A stretch of DNA of 64,000 nucleotides from Streptomyces sp. WM6386 (GCF_000972385.1 NZ_JXTE01000020.1:50591-114590), one strand, 5' to 3'. Shown: positions 32,646-41,791, numbered from the stretch's first letter. Translations and numbers: made by a program. The notes: generated from the letters alone by a model not told the origin.

Positions 32646-33320
32646 ATGAGCAGCGAACCGCCCCCCGGCTCCGGCCAGCAGCCGCCGGAAGACGACCCGT
32701 TCAGGAAGCAGCCCCCACCGCCGGGCGGCGAGGGTTCCCCGTACGGCAGTCAGCCCCCGCCCCCAGGGGACGCGGGCTCGCCGTACGGAGGCGGCAGTCC
32801 CTACGGCGGCGGCGACCCCTACGGCGGCGACCCGTACGGCGGCGGCTCGTACCCGAACGACCCGCTCGCCGGCATGCCCCCGCTCGCCGGTAGCGGCAAG
32901 CGCACGCTCGCCCGGATCATCGACATGATCCTCGTCGCGATCGTCGTCTGGCTGCTCACCTGGGGCTTCGGCGTCAACGAGTACGACGTGGACCCCGACA
33001 AGGTCGAGTACGGCAAGTCCTTCACGCAGTCGCTCATCACGGCCGTGCTCTACATCGCGTACGACACCGTCATGATCAGCCGCTCCGGGCAGACGCTCGG
33101 CAAGAAGTGGCTCGGGATGCGGGTGGCGAACCTCGAGAACGGCTCCACGCCCTCCGTGCAGACCTCGCTGACGCGTGCGGCGGTGTTGTGGATCCCGTTC
33201 GCGTTCTGCTGCGCCTGTGTCTGGACCGCGATCTCGGGCGGCTGGAGCTTCTTCGACAAGCCCTACAAGCAGGGCCTGCACGACAAGGCGGCGAAGACGG
33301 TGGTGGTCAGCCTCAACTGA
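32646..33320 (+). CDS. RDD family membrane protein with Pro/Gly/Tyr-rich N-terminus
   Basis: Protein of 224 aa. Residues 1-85 are rich in Pro, Gly, Tyr and Asp, with repeated SPYGG/DPYGG units. Residues ~90-224 form an RDD domain with the paired Arg/Asp of LARIIDMILVAI, GQTLGKKWLGMRV and the terminal HDKAAKTVVV. It lies 90 bp after a related RDD gene, and the shared C-terminal architecture indicates tandem paralogues. The ATG at 32646 was chosen because upstream codons are not family-like. Function unknown. Confidence 0.87.
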   Translation: MSSEPPPGSGQQPPEDDPFRKQPPPPGGEGSPYGSQPPPPGDAGSPYGGGSPYGGGDPYGGDPYGGGSYPNDPLAGMPPLAGSGKRTLARIIDMILVAIVVWLLTWGFGVNEYDVDPDKVEYGKSFTQSLITAVLYIAYDTVMISRSGQTLGKKWLGMRVANLENGSTPSVQTSLTRAAVLWIPFAFCCACVWTAISGGWSFFDKPYKQGLHDKAAKTVVVSLN

Positions 33321-33341
33321 CCACCGGGCACCGTCAGTTCA

Positions 33342-33632
33342 TCAGGAGGCGGCGCGCTCGTGCACCGGCTCGGTCGCCAGTACGGTGACCGACGCCGGTA
33401 CGGGCGTCTGTGCCGTCTCCGCTTTCCCGGTGGCGGGCTTGCGCACCGCGACCACGCGGGCCTTGGGCATGGGGACCGTCATGGCGACGAGCAGCCCGAG
33501 GGCGAGCGCCGCGACGGCGATGACCGCGATCCCCAGACCCGAACTCGTCTGTGACAGCAGCAGCATGGCGAGCGTCGAGAAGATCACGGTGAAGGAACCG
33601 TAGGCGAGCTGTGCGGCAGTCGGACGAGGCAT
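33342..33632 (-). CDS. Small two-helix membrane protein
   Basis: Protein of 96 aa with two hydrophobic segments (about residues 8-28 and 33-53) and a short, mixed-charge C-terminal tail. I do not recognise a named family. Similar small integral membrane proteins are common in Streptomyces. The ATG at 33632 fits a membrane-protein start (MPRPTAAQLAYGSF); the reading frame extends farther upstream, but that part is Arg/Pro-rich and not protein-like. It is convergent with the RDD gene. Confidence 0.65.
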   Translation of the reverse strand: MPRPTAAQLAYGSFTVIFSTLAMLLLSQTSSGLGIAVIAVAALALGLLVAMTVPMPKARVVAVRKPATGKAETAQTPVPASVTVLATEPVHERAAS

Positions 33633-33936
33633 GGCAATCGTGTCCTCGGAAGTGGGGGTCCACGGGGGTGTCGGCCTGGCTTTCCGCCGTTTTGGGGCGT
33701 TCCGCCGAATGACTCTAATCGCGTGCATGCCCGAGCGGAACGAACGGTAAGCGTGACCTAACCAACAGTACCGGTGCATGGGGGGCGCACGGAGTCATAC
33801 CGTCCACGAAGTGGACACGCGCGAGCGCCGGTCGAGGGCGGCTCAAGATCTTCTCAAGATGTTCGTAAAGCGGACGTCAGATCCGCATAGTGCAGTTGTC
33901 CTGTCCAAGTCAAGGTCTGTCTTTTCTTCTGAACCT

Positions 33937-33962
33937 CTAGTCAAATGCCGTCACTTGACTAG
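33937..33962 (+). promoter_or_regulatory. Perfect 8-bp inverted repeat overlapping the leader of the M6 protease gene
   Basis: CTAGTCAA (33937-33944) and TTGACTAG (33955-33962) are separated by 10 bp. The right arm abuts the AGGGGAGGAA ribosome site of the protease. The preceding ~90 bp are unusually A/T-rich for this genome, with a T-rich CTTTTCTTCT stretch. The palindrome could be a repressor operator or an mRNA hairpin that masks the ribosome site. Confidence 0.55.
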
Positions 33963-33977
33963 GGGAGGAAGACTCAG

Positions 33978-36317
33978 GTGCCCAGCAGACCCTGGACGTT
34001 CAGAGCCGCCGCGACCACCGTCGCACTGGCCGCCGCGACGGCGACCATCTCGACCTTCGCCGTGGCGCAGGCCGACACCACCGCGGCGCCGCCCGCGGCG
34101 AACCGCACCGATCCGCAGCCGGCGAAGACCACGCAGGAGCACGACTTCGACGGCCCGCTCTCCCGGACCCAGGAGGCGCAGCGCGAAGAGGCGCTGAAGC
34201 AGGTCATATCCGGCGCCGCCACGGTCAAGAACCGTGACGGCTCCAAGGTCGTCGAGCTCAAGAGCCGCAAGGGCGACAGCAAGTACGTCGAGCTGGGCCG
34301 CGAGCAGACCGACAAGATCTTCACGATCCTCGTCGAGTTCGGCGACCAGACCGACCCCCGCTACGGCGGCACGCCCGGCCCCGCGCACAACGAGATAGCC
34401 GAGCCGGACCGTGCCCAGGACAACAGCACGGCCTGGCAGGCGGATTACAACAAGGCCCACTTCGAGGACCTCTACTTCGGCGACGGCACCGCGTCGATGA
34501 AGACCTACTACGAGAAGCAGTCCTCGGGCCGCTACTCGGTCGAGGGCGAGGTCACCGACTGGGTCAAGGTCCCCTACAACGAGGCCCGTTACGGCTCCAA
34601 CTCCTGTGACACCTGCGCGTGGAACGCGGTCCAGGACGGCGTCACGGCATGGGTCGCCCAGCAGAAGGCGGCGGGGCGCACCGAGGCCGAGATCAAGGCG
34701 GACCTCGCCGAGTTCGACCAGTGGGACCGCTACGACTTCGACGGCGACGGCGACTTCAACGAGTCCGACGGCTACATCGACCACTTCCAGATCGTGCACG
34801 CCGGCGAGGACGAGTCCGCGGGTGGCGGCGCGCAGGGCGAGGACGCCATCTGGGCCCACCGCTGGTACGCGTTCGGCACCGGCTCCGGCGCCACCGGCCC
34901 TTCGGGCAACCTGCTCGGCGGCACCCAGATCGGCGACACCGGCATCTGGGTCGGCGACTACACCATCCAGCCGGAGAACGGCGGACTCGGCGTCTTCGCC
35001 CACGAGTACGGCCACGACCTCGGTCTGCCGGACCACTACGACACCTCCGGCGGCGGTGAGAACTCCACCGGTTTCTGGACCCTGATGTCCTCCGGTTCCT
35101 GGCTCGGCACGGGCAGGGACACCATCGGTGATCTGCCGGGCGACATGACCGCCTGGGACAAGCTGCAACTGGGCTGGCTGGACTACGACGTGGCGAAGGC
35201 CGCGACCAGGTCGAAGCACAAGCTGGGTGTCGCCGAGTACAACACCAAGAACAAGCAGGGTCTGGTCGTCGAACTGCCCAAGAAGGCGGTCACCACCGAG
35301 ATCGTGGCCCCGGCCCAGGGCGCCACACAGTGGTGGAGCGGCAGCGGCAACAGCCTCAACAACACGCTGTCCCGTTCGGTGGACCTCACCGGCAGGTCGG
35401 CGGCGACGCTGACCCTGGACGGCTGGTGGGACACCGAGGCTGCGTACGACAACGTCTACACCGAGGTTTCCACCGACGGCGGCACCAGCTTCAAGCCGAT
35501 CGACGGCACCGCGGACGGCGCGGCCCTCGCGCGTGACGCCAGCGGCCAGCCCGTGCTGACCGGTTCCTCGGAGACGTACAAGAAGCTGTCGTTCCCGCTG
35601 GACGCCTACGCCGGCCAGAAGATCGACCTGCGCTTCCGCTACTCCTCCGACGGCGGTGTGGCTGGGAAGGGCTTCGCGGCCGACCGGATCTCCGTCACGG
35701 CCGACGGCGCCGCCCTGTTCGCGGACGACGCCGAGACCGCGGACGCGGCCTGGACGACGAAGGGCTTCTCCCGCGTCGGCGCGTCCTTCAGCAAGGACTA
35801 CGCGCAGTACTACATCGCCGAGAACCGCCAGTACGTGTCGTACGACCGGACGTTGAAGGTCGGCCCGTACAACTTCGGCTTCTCCACGACCCGTCCGAGC
35901 TGGGTGGAGCACTTCCCGTACCAGAACGGTCTGTTGATCTGGAAGTGGGACACCTCCCAGGTCGACAACAACACCAGCGAGCACCCCGGCGTCGGTCTGC
36001 TGCTGCCGGTCGACTCGCACCCGACGGCGCTGAAGTGGTCCGACGGCACCGCGATGCGCAGCCGCATCCAGGCGTACGACTCGCCCTTCAGCCTGTTCCG
36101 CACGGACGGCATCACGCTGCACAACGCGGACGTCGCGAAGAGGATCCCGTCGTCGAAGGGGGTGTCGGTCTTCAACGATCACACCAGCACGTACTACGAC
36201 GCGACGACCCCGTTCGCGGGCGTGAAGCTCACTGACACCAACACCAAGATCAAGATTGTCCAGGAGGCCCTGAACGGCTCGACGATCTCGCTCGAGGTTG
36301 GCCGCGCGGTGAAGTAG
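33978..36317 (+). CDS. Secreted M6 (immune inhibitor A-like) zinc metalloprotease
   Basis: Extracellular protease precursor of 779 aa. Residues 1-~34 form a signal peptide with twin-Ala cleavage region. A propeptide follows, and the catalytic domain has the zinc motif HEYGH at 342-346 followed by DLGLPDHYD, characteristic of peptidase family M6. An Asp-rich calcium-like loop precedes it (DFDGDGDFNESDG). The C-terminal ~350 residues are beta-rich, with a MAM/VEG-like jelly roll that may bind substrate. The GTG at 33978 has a strong AGGGGAGGAA site. The A/T-rich upstream region with a palindrome suggests tight regulation, as for other Streptomyces exported proteases. Confidence 0.93.
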   Translation: MPSRPWTFRAAATTVALAAATATISTFAVAQADTTAAPPAANRTDPQPAKTTQEHDFDGPLSRTQEAQREEALKQVISGAATVKNRDGSKVVELKSRKGDSKYVELGREQTDKIFTILVEFGDQTDPRYGGTPGPAHNEIAEPDRAQDNSTAWQADYNKAHFEDLYFGDGTASMKTYYEKQSSGRYSVEGEVTDWVKVPYNEARYGSNSCDTCAWNAVQDGVTAWVAQQKAAGRTEAEIKADLAEFDQWDRYDFDGDGDFNESDGYIDHFQIVHAGEDESAGGGAQGEDAIWAHRWYAFGTGSGATGPSGNLLGGTQIGDTGIWVGDYTIQPENGGLGVFAHEYGHDLGLPDHYDTSGGGENSTGFWTLMSSGSWLGTGRDTIGDLPGDMTAWDKLQLGWLDYDVAKAATRSKHKLGVAEYNTKNKQGLVVELPKKAVTTEIVAPAQGATQWWSGSGNSLNNTLSRSVDLTGRSAATLTLDGWWDTEAAYDNVYTEVSTDGGTSFKPIDGTADGAALARDASGQPVLTGSSETYKKLSFPLDAYAGQKIDLRFRYSSDGGVAGKGFAADRISVTADGAALFADDAETADAAWTTKGFSRVGASFSKDYAQYYIAENRQYVSYDRTLKVGPYNFGFSTTRPSWVEHFPYQNGLLIWKWDTSQVDNNTSEHPGVGLLLPVDSHPTALKWSDGTAMRSRIQAYDSPFSLFRTDGITLHNADVAKRIPSSKGVSVFNDHTSTYYDATTPFAGVKLTDTNTKIKIVQEALNGSTISLEVGRAVK

Positions 36318-36343
36318 TCGACATTTGCGCAGGTCAGAAGCGA

Positions 36344-36376
36344 ATCGGCGGTGACCCCTGGCGGGTCGCCGCCGAT
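36344..36376 (+). terminator. Hairpin terminator after the M6 protease gene
   Basis: A 14-bp stem, ATCGGCGGTGACCC with GGGTCGCCGCCGAT (one G-T pair), and a 5-nt loop, followed by cgtgttt. It lies 27 bp after the protease stop. Confidence 0.75.
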
Positions 36377-36438
36377 CGTGTTTAGGTGCGTCCTGATGGC
36401 TTTCTTATTGACACCGGCGCACACGGGGGTGTGACTGC

Positions 36439-36789
36439 ATGGCCGCAGGAGGTTTCTGCAAGCTGCCGACAGGCAGCGTGGTGGTGGCGCTGAACCTGCC
36501 CAGACCCGCCACCGACGGCACGGGCTGCGTCCGTGTCCTCGTCCACGCCCGCAACCGCGCACGAGCCCTGACCAGGCTGCGCAACCTGGGCCTGCGGGCG
36601 GTCTACCTGCGTGGCAACGCGGCCCCGCCGACCCCGGACGAGGTGACGGCCGTCCTCCATCATCCGGACGGCCTGATATGGCGCACGGCCCCTGACAACG
36701 CTGTCGCGGCGGTGCCGGGACCAGAACTGGCCCAGGAGCTGTGGCACCCGATCAGGGCCCTGATCAGAAGGCCGGCGGCACCGGCCTAG
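36439..36789 (+). CDS. Small conserved protein of unknown function
   Basis: Basic protein of 116 aa with no signal peptide or membrane segment. The pattern starts with a beta strand (SVVVALNLPRP), then Arg-rich helices (VHARNRARALTRLRNLGLRAVYLRG), a Pro-rich turn and a C-terminal LIRRPAAPA. Codon use is typical for the genome, and the frame is closed by pncA on the other strand only 11 bp later. I do not recognise the family. The strand-helix-strand layout could be a ferredoxin-like fold, but this is a guess. Confidence 0.6.
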   Translation: MAAGGFCKLPTGSVVVALNLPRPATDGTGCVRVLVHARNRARALTRLRNLGLRAVYLRGNAAPPTPDEVTAVLHHPDGLIWRTAPDNAVAAVPGPELAQELWHPIRALIRRPAAPA

Positions 36790-36800
36790 GCGCCGGACGC

Positions 36801-37394
36801 CTACGCGACGACCGGCTTCCCGGAGAGTTCCACCCCGGCCTGGCGCAGCTCCTCCAGTGCCCGGTCCGTGGTCTCCGCGGCCACCCCCGCGGTGAGGTCC
36901 AGGAGCACCTGCGTACGGAAACCTTCCCGCACGGCGTCCAGCGCGGTGGCCCGTACACAGTGGTCCGTGGCGATGCCCACCACGTCCACCTCGACGACCT
37001 CCCGCGCCCGCAGCCAGTCGGCCAGCGGGATTCCGTTCTCGTCGTGGCCCTCGAAACCGCTGTAGGCCGCCGAGTACGCCCCCTTGTCGAAGACGGCGTC
37101 GATCGCGCCGGAGGCGACGGCGGGGGCGAAGTTCGGGTGGAAGCCGACCCCCTCGGTACCGGCGACGCAGTGTGCGGGCCAGGAGTGGGCGTAGTCGGGG
37201 TTGTCGGCGAAGTGGCCGCCGGGCGCGATGTGGTGGTCGCGGGTGGCCACCACATGCTGGTAGCCGGAACCGCCGGCCGCCTGTCCGATCAGCTCGGTGA
37301 CGGCGGCGGCCACATCGGCGCCCCCGGCCACCGCGAGACTGCCCCCCTCGCAGAAGTCGTTCTGTACGTCGACGACGATCAAGGCGCGGCGCAT
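36801..37394 (-). CDS. pncA: Nicotinamidase / pyrazinamidase
   Basis: Isochorismatase-fold amidase of 197 aa that converts nicotinamide to nicotinate in NAD salvage. The catalytic triad is Asp9 (DVQNDF), Lys104 (DKGAYS) and Cys146 (ATDHCVRAT). Metal ligands Asp53, His55 and His61 lie in RDHHIAPGGHF. It is the downstream neighbour of the nicotinate phosphoribosyltransferase on the same strand, 95 bp apart, so the two consecutive salvage steps are probably co-expressed. Confidence 0.96.
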   Translation of the reverse strand: MRRALIVVDVQNDFCEGGSLAVAGGADVAAAVTELIGQAAGGSGYQHVVATRDHHIAPGGHFADNPDYAHSWPAHCVAGTEGVGFHPNFAPAVASGAIDAVFDKGAYSAAYSGFEGHDENGIPLADWLRAREVVEVDVVGIATDHCVRATALDAVREGFRTQVLLDLTAGVAAETTDRALEELRQAGVELSGKPVVA

Positions 37395-37489
37395 GGTGGG
37401 TGTCCTTCGACTAAGAGTGAACTTACGAGCCTAGAGACTTCGACGGCGCTGCGGGAGGGCGCACCCGCGCTGGAGCCTGGTTCAGCCCC

Positions 37490-38839
37490 CTACTGGCTAC
37501 CCGAGCGCCCGTGTACGTACTCCGTCGGAATGACGGGTTCCCCGCGCGACAGCTGGGTCGCCGACAGCGGCAGCCCGTCGCGCGCGGCCGTGTGCCTCTC
37601 CCGTACGACGTCCAGTGGCTCGCGCGCCACGACGTCGCCGCTCTTGACCAGTTCGACGAGGAGCTGCCGGTCCACGAGGTCGGCCGGGACGGCCCCGGTG
37701 CCGACGACCTCGGCCTCCGCGATCCCGTCCGCGTCCAGCCGCCGGGCCGCCCACTTGCGGCCGCCGATGGAGGTCTTGCCGCCCGAGGACTTCTTCGCGA
37801 CCGGCACCAGCGGCGCCTTCACGTCGGCGGACTCGGCGCGGGCGACCAGCTTGTAGACCATCGAGCAGGTCGGGTGCCCGGAGCCGGTCACCAGCTGCGT
37901 GCCGACGCCGTAGGCGTCCACGGGCGCTGCCGCGAGCGAGGCGATGGCGTACTCGTCGAGGTCCGAGGTCACGATGATCTTCGTGTCCCGGGCGCCCAGC
38001 TCGTCCAGCTGCTGCCGCACCCGGTGGGCCACGAGCAGCAGGTCGCCCGAGTCGATACGGACCGCGCCCAGCTCCGGTCCGGCCACCTCCACCGCCGCAC
38101 GGACGGCTTCCGCCACGTCGTACGTGTCCACGAGCAGCGTGGTGCCCCGGCCCAGCGAGTTCACCTGGGCCTGGAAGGCGTCGCGCTCCTGGTCGTGCAG
38201 GAGGGTGAAGGCGTGGGCGGAGGTGCCGACGGTCGGGATGTTGTAGCGGAAGCCGGCCGCGAGGTCGGAGGTGGAGGCGAAGCCGCCGAGGTAGGCGGCG
38301 CGGGAGGCGGCGACGGCGGCGAGTTCGTGGGTGCGGCGGGCGCCCATCTCGATCAGCGGGCGGCCCCCGGCGGCCGAGGACATCCGGGAGGCGGCCGCGG
38401 CGATCGCGGAGTCGTGGTTGAGGATCGAGAGGATCACGGTCTCCAGGAGCACGCACTCGGCGAAGGAGCCCTCGACCCGCATGATCGGTGAGCCCGGGAA
38501 GTAGACCTCGCCTTCCGGATAGCCCCAGATGTCACCGGAGAACCGGTACGAGGCGAGCCAGTCCAGGGTCTCCGCGTCGACGATGTTCCGTTCACCCAGG
38601 AAGCGCAGGACGTCCGCGTCGAATCGGAAGTTCTCCACGGCGTCCAGGACCCGCCCGGTGCCCGCGACGACGCCGTAGCGACGCCCGTCCGGCAGCCGCC
38701 GGGTGAAGACCTCGAAGACGCAGTGCCGCTCGGCGGTACCGGCCTTCAGCGCGGCCTGCAACATCGTGAACTCGTACTGATCCGTGAAGAGCGCCGTCGA
38801 GGGAACGTCCACCGGCAGCCCAAGGTCCGCTACATCCAC
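37490..38839 (-). CDS. pncB: Nicotinate phosphoribosyltransferase
   Basis: Enzyme of 449 aa that makes nicotinate mononucleotide from nicotinate and PRPP, the step after PncA. Family motifs: STALFTDQYEFTM near the start, FEVFTRRLP, the phosphate-binding VRIDSGDL, and TSDLDEYAIASL. The C-terminal Zn/helical tail typical of the actinobacterial form is present. The GTG at 38839 has AGGAGAG six bp upstream; a longer frame from 38995 would cover the promoter. It is divergent from clpS. The 137-bp gap contains two G/C-rich hairpins (38860-38910) and an A/T-richer promoter stretch. Confidence 0.95.
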   Translation of the reverse strand: MDVADLGLPVDVPSTALFTDQYEFTMLQAALKAGTAERHCVFEVFTRRLPDGRRYGVVAGTGRVLDAVENFRFDADVLRFLGERNIVDAETLDWLASYRFSGDIWGYPEGEVYFPGSPIMRVEGSFAECVLLETVILSILNHDSAIAAAASRMSSAAGGRPLIEMGARRTHELAAVAASRAAYLGGFASTSDLAAGFRYNIPTVGTSAHAFTLLHDQERDAFQAQVNSLGRGTTLLVDTYDVAEAVRAAVEVAGPELGAVRIDSGDLLLVAHRVRQQLDELGARDTKIIVTSDLDEYAIASLAAAPVDAYGVGTQLVTGSGHPTCSMVYKLVARAESADVKAPLVPVAKKSSGGKTSIGGRKWAARRLDADGIAEAEVVGTGAVPADLVDRQLLVELVKSGDVVAREPLDVVRERHTAARDGLPLSATQLSRGEPVIPTEYVHGRSGSQ

Positions 38840-38976
38840 GAAAGCTCTCCTCGCCGTGAATCTCCGGGTCCCCCAGGTCGGCCGGGGGTCCGGGGGTTGT
38901 CCCCCGGTATATGCGGCATGACGACAGATAGTACTCCCTTCTCGTCGGTGTGACGATTTCTGTGATGCGTGGCAGC

Positions 38977-39294
38977 ATGGGCCATGTGACGTCACCCGCT
39001 CCCGTAGAGATCGAACGCACCGAGTCGGCGGAAGAGGTCTTCGCCGTCCCCGAGCCGGACGTCCCCTGGGTCACCATCGTCCACAACGACCCGGTCAACC
39101 TCATGAGCTACGTGACCTATGTGTTCCAGACGTACTTCGGGTACACGAAGGACAAGGCCACCAAGCTCATGATGGACGTCCACCACAAAGGCCGGGCGGT
39201 CGTCTCCAGCGGTAGTCGCGAGGAGATGGAGCGCGACGTGCAGGCGATGCACGGCTACGGTCTGTGGGCCACCCTGCAGCAGGACCGGAAGTAG
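38977..39294 (+). CDS. clpS: ATP-dependent Clp protease adaptor ClpS
   Basis: Adaptor of about 105 aa that delivers N-degron substrates to the ClpAP/ClpCP protease. The conserved core [19 protein letters not shown] forms the N-end residue pocket (Asn-Asp at HND), and [17 protein letters not shown] is the ClpA/ClpC contact helix. The first ~30 residues form a flexible extension. The start is uncertain between the ATG at 38977 and the GTG at 38986; neither has a strong ribosome site. It is followed 14 bp later by a DUF2017 gene, a pairing conserved in actinobacteria. Confidence 0.94.
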   Translation: MGHVTSPAPVEIERTESAEEVFAVPEPDVPWVTIVHNDPVNLMSYVTYVFQTYFGYTKDKATKLMMDVHHKGRAVVSSGSREEMERDVQAMHGYGLWATLQQDRK

Positions 39295-39308
39295 CTGAAC
39301 TGACCTTC

Positions 39309-39911
39309 ATGCCTGGACACTTCGAACCGCTCCCCGGCGGCGGCGCGGCCGTCGCGCTCGACGACGTCGAGATCTCCATCATCCGCTCGCTGGCCGTCCA
39401 GCTCCTGGAACTCATCGGTCCCGGGCCCGCCGAGGACGCCTCCGACGACCCGCTCGCCGAGCTGTTCGCCGAGGGCCCGAGCGAGCCGCCCTCCGACCCG
39501 GTGCTCAAGCGACTGTTCCCGGACGCCTACAGCGACCCCGAGGGCACGCCCGGCCCCGAGGCGGCCGAGGAGCAGAAGGCGTACTCCTCGGAGTTCCGCC
39601 GCTACACCGAGAACGACCTGCGGGCCGGCAAGCGGGACAGCGCCCTCGCGGTGATCCGCTCCCTGGACGCGCTGAGTCCGGTGGACGACGGCGGGGCGGT
39701 GCTCAAGCTGTCGCCGGAGGACTCGCGCCAGTGGCTCGGCGCCCTCAACGACCTGCGCCTCGCGATCGGCTCCCGGCTGGAGATCGCCGACGAGGAGGAC
39801 ACCGACCTCCTCTACCGGCTGCCGGACGAGGACCCCCGTAAGCCGATGGTGATGGCGTATCTGTGGCTGGGCGGGCTCCAGGAAACCCTCGTAACGACGC
39901 TACTTCCGTAA
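39309..39911 (+). CDS. DUF2017 protein linked to clpS
   Basis: Soluble helical protein of 200 aa matching the actinobacterial DUF2017 family. It has an acidic, Pro-rich centre (~45-90), and the C-terminal part contains LSPEDSRQWLGALNDLRLAIGSRLEI and ends YLWLGGLQETLVTTLLP. It almost always follows clpS in actinobacteria, suggesting a role in N-degron proteolysis, but no function is established. The ATG at 39309 lies 14 bp after clpS, consistent with an operon. Confidence 0.88.
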   Translation: MPGHFEPLPGGGAAVALDDVEISIIRSLAVQLLELIGPGPAEDASDDPLAELFAEGPSEPPSDPVLKRLFPDAYSDPEGTPGPEAAEEQKAYSSEFRRYTENDLRAGKRDSALAVIRSLDALSPVDDGGAVLKLSPEDSRQWLGALNDLRLAIGSRLEIADEEDTDLLYRLPDEDPRKPMVMAYLWLGGLQETLVTTLLP

Positions 39912-40246
39912 CTTCTGCCGTAGTTTGTGACCTTTTTGTGTTCGCTCAGCGGACGCTCAAATCCGGATAACGATCGCGTCACCGTGCTGATGACGTATGC
40001 CCACTCCGGTATTTGTTTGTCCGCTTCTTCCTGTGCCCTGCGCCACATCTCGCACAGGTGATCAATATTGCGGCCGTGATAGATCTTCACGACCGCCCGA
40101 CGAACACCACCCGTATGTTCGGTCGGGTGCGCCACCGAGCCGGTAACCACCGGCCAGGCACAAAGCTCCAGTATCCGGGGGGATCGAGAACCGATCCGAG
40201 GCCGACGAGAGGCCCGGTTCGGTATGGAGAAAGGCGCACCACACAT
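39912..40246. other. Long A/T-richer intergenic region upstream of the amino-acid permease
   Basis: This 335-bp stretch has no gene I can support. It is markedly lower in G+C than its surroundings and probably holds the permease promoter. One hairpin is visible at 40096-40127 (CCCGACGAACA with TGTTCGGTCGGG, one bulge). A minus-strand open frame crosses it but has unusual codons, including TTA and several A/T-ending ones. Confidence 0.6.
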
Positions 40247-41686
40247 ATGACCTCCGCTCAGGTCGACAAGGGCTCGGAGACCGCCCCGAACGAGTCGGAA
40301 GAGGGTTACGAGCGTGGCCTCGGCAGTCGCCAGGTCCAGATGATCGCGATCGGCGGCGCCATCGGCGTCGGTCTCTTCCTCAACGCCGGGGCGAACATCG
40401 CCAAGGCGGGCCCCAGCCTCATCCTGATGTACGCCGTCGCCGGCGTCATCATCTTCTTCATCATGCGCGCGCTCGGCGAACTCCTGCTCTACCGCCCCGT
40501 CTCGGGCTCGTTCGCCGAGTACTCCCGCGAGTTCCTCGGCCCGTTCTTCGGCTACTTCACCGGCTGGACGTACTGGCTGCTGTGGGTCGTCACCGGCATG
40601 GCGGAACTGACCGCCGCCGCGATCTACATCCACTACTGGTTCCCGGACGTCCCGCAGTGGGCCTCGGCGCTCGGCTTCCTGGTCGTGCTGTTCGTGGCCA
40701 ACCTGATCTCGGTGAAGCTGTTCGGCGAGATCGAGTTCTGGTTCTCGATGATCAAGGTCACCGCCCTCATCGGCATGATCGTGATCGGCCTCGGCGTCCT
40801 CACCTTCGGCTTCAGCGCCGCCGGCGACACGGCCGCCGTCTCCAACCTCTGGGCCTTCGACGGCTTCTTCCCCAAGGGCATCGGCTCGTCCCTGATGACC
40901 CTCCAGGGCGTCATGTTCGCCTACCTCGCCGTCGAACTGGTCGGCGTCACCGCCGGTGAGTCGGAGAACCCGGAGAAGACCCTCCCCAAGGCGATCAACA
41001 CGCTGCCCTGGCGCATCGGCCTCTTCTACGTCGGTGCCCTCACCGTCATCCTCTGCGTCGTCAAGTGGACCGAGTTCGCGCCCGGCGTCAGCCCCTTCGT
41101 GAAGGCCTTCGCGATGATCGGCATCCCGGCGGGCGCGGGCATCGTCAACTTCGTCGTGCTGACCGCGGCCCTGTCCTCCTGCAACTCCGGCATGTACTCC
41201 ACGGGACGCATGCTGCGCACCCTCGCGGACAGCGGCGAGGCCCCCAAGGCCTTCAACAAGCTGTCGGCGACCAAGACGCCGGCGCTGGCCATCACGGTGT
41301 CGGTGCTCTTCATGGGCATCGGCGTGGTCCTGAACTACATCGTCCCGGAGAAGGCCTTCGGCTACGTCGTCTCCGTCGCCACCGCGGCGGGCATCTGGAC
41401 CTGGCTGATGATCCTGATCAGCCACGTGCGGTACCGCCGCGCGGTCGAGGCGGGGCGCCTGCCGGCGTCCTCCTTCCCGGCACCGGGCGGCTCGAAGGGC
41501 TCCTACGTCGCCATCGTGTTCCTGCTCTTCGTGACCGGACTGATCGCGTACGACTCCGAGTCCCGGGTGTGTCTGTACGTGATGGCGGGCTGGGCCGCCG
41601 CGCTCGGGATCGGCTGGGCCGTGCTCAAGAGTCGTAACCCGGAGATTGCGGAACGCCGCGAGCCGGAGTTCGAGAAGGTCGGTTAG
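40247..41686 (+). CDS. Amino-acid permease, APC superfamily (AAT family)
   Basis: Proton-coupled amino-acid permease of 479 aa with 12 membrane segments. The first helix has the family signature RQVQMIAIGGAIGVGLFLNAG, and helix 3 has ALGELLLYRPVSGSFAEY. It most resembles the CycA/GabP/AnsP group (D-serine, D-alanine, glycine, GABA or asparagine transport); the exact substrate cannot be told. The ATG at 40247 has GGAGAAAGG upstream. It is monocistronic, with a dispersed repeat just downstream. Confidence 0.92.
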   Translation: MTSAQVDKGSETAPNESEEGYERGLGSRQVQMIAIGGAIGVGLFLNAGANIAKAGPSLILMYAVAGVIIFFIMRALGELLLYRPVSGSFAEYSREFLGPFFGYFTGWTYWLLWVVTGMAELTAAAIYIHYWFPDVPQWASALGFLVVLFVANLISVKLFGEIEFWFSMIKVTALIGMIVIGLGVLTFGFSAAGDTAAVSNLWAFDGFFPKGIGSSLMTLQGVMFAYLAVELVGVTAGESENPEKTLPKAINTLPWRIGLFYVGALTVILCVVKWTEFAPGVSPFVKAFAMIGIPAGAGIVNFVVLTAALSSCNSGMYSTGRMLRTLADSGEAPKAFNKLSATKTPALAITVSVLFMGIGVVLNYIVPEKAFGYVVSVATAAGIWTWLMILISHVRYRRAVEAGRLPASSFPAPGGSKGSYVAIVFLLFVTGLIAYDSESRVCLYVMAGWAAALGIGWAVLKSRNPEIAERREPEFEKVG

Positions 41687-41702
41687 ATCCACGGCAGGGA
41701 GA

Positions 41703-41791
41703 CTGTCGTTCGTCTGCGGCTCGCTGTGGCTGATCGCGCCCACGCGGCGGCAGCCGCAAATCGATACAGCCCCGCGCCCCTTAGGGACGTC
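41703..41791. repeat. Dispersed extragenic repeat, copy B
   Basis: This 89-bp element lies 17 bp after the permease stop. It matches copy A (19452-19540) along its length in the same orientation: GTCGTTCGTCTGCGGCTCG, GGCTGATCGCGCC, GCGGCGGCAGCCGCA, ATCGATACAGCCCCGCGCCCC. The CTGCGGC and GCCGCA arms are conserved although flanking bases differ. Confidence 0.75.

Noticed and set aside
38860..38910. G/C-rich hairpins between pncB and clpS as a riboswitch
   Set aside because: The stems are simple runs of G and C with no match to a known NAD-related aptamer.
39812..40130. Minus-strand frame with a protein-like stretch (…IYHGRNIDHLCEMWRRAQEE…)
   Set aside because: It uses TTA and many A/T-ending codons, has no ribosome site, overlaps the DUF2017 gene, and the region is an A/T-rich promoter area. 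I could not exclude a small gene but do not support one.
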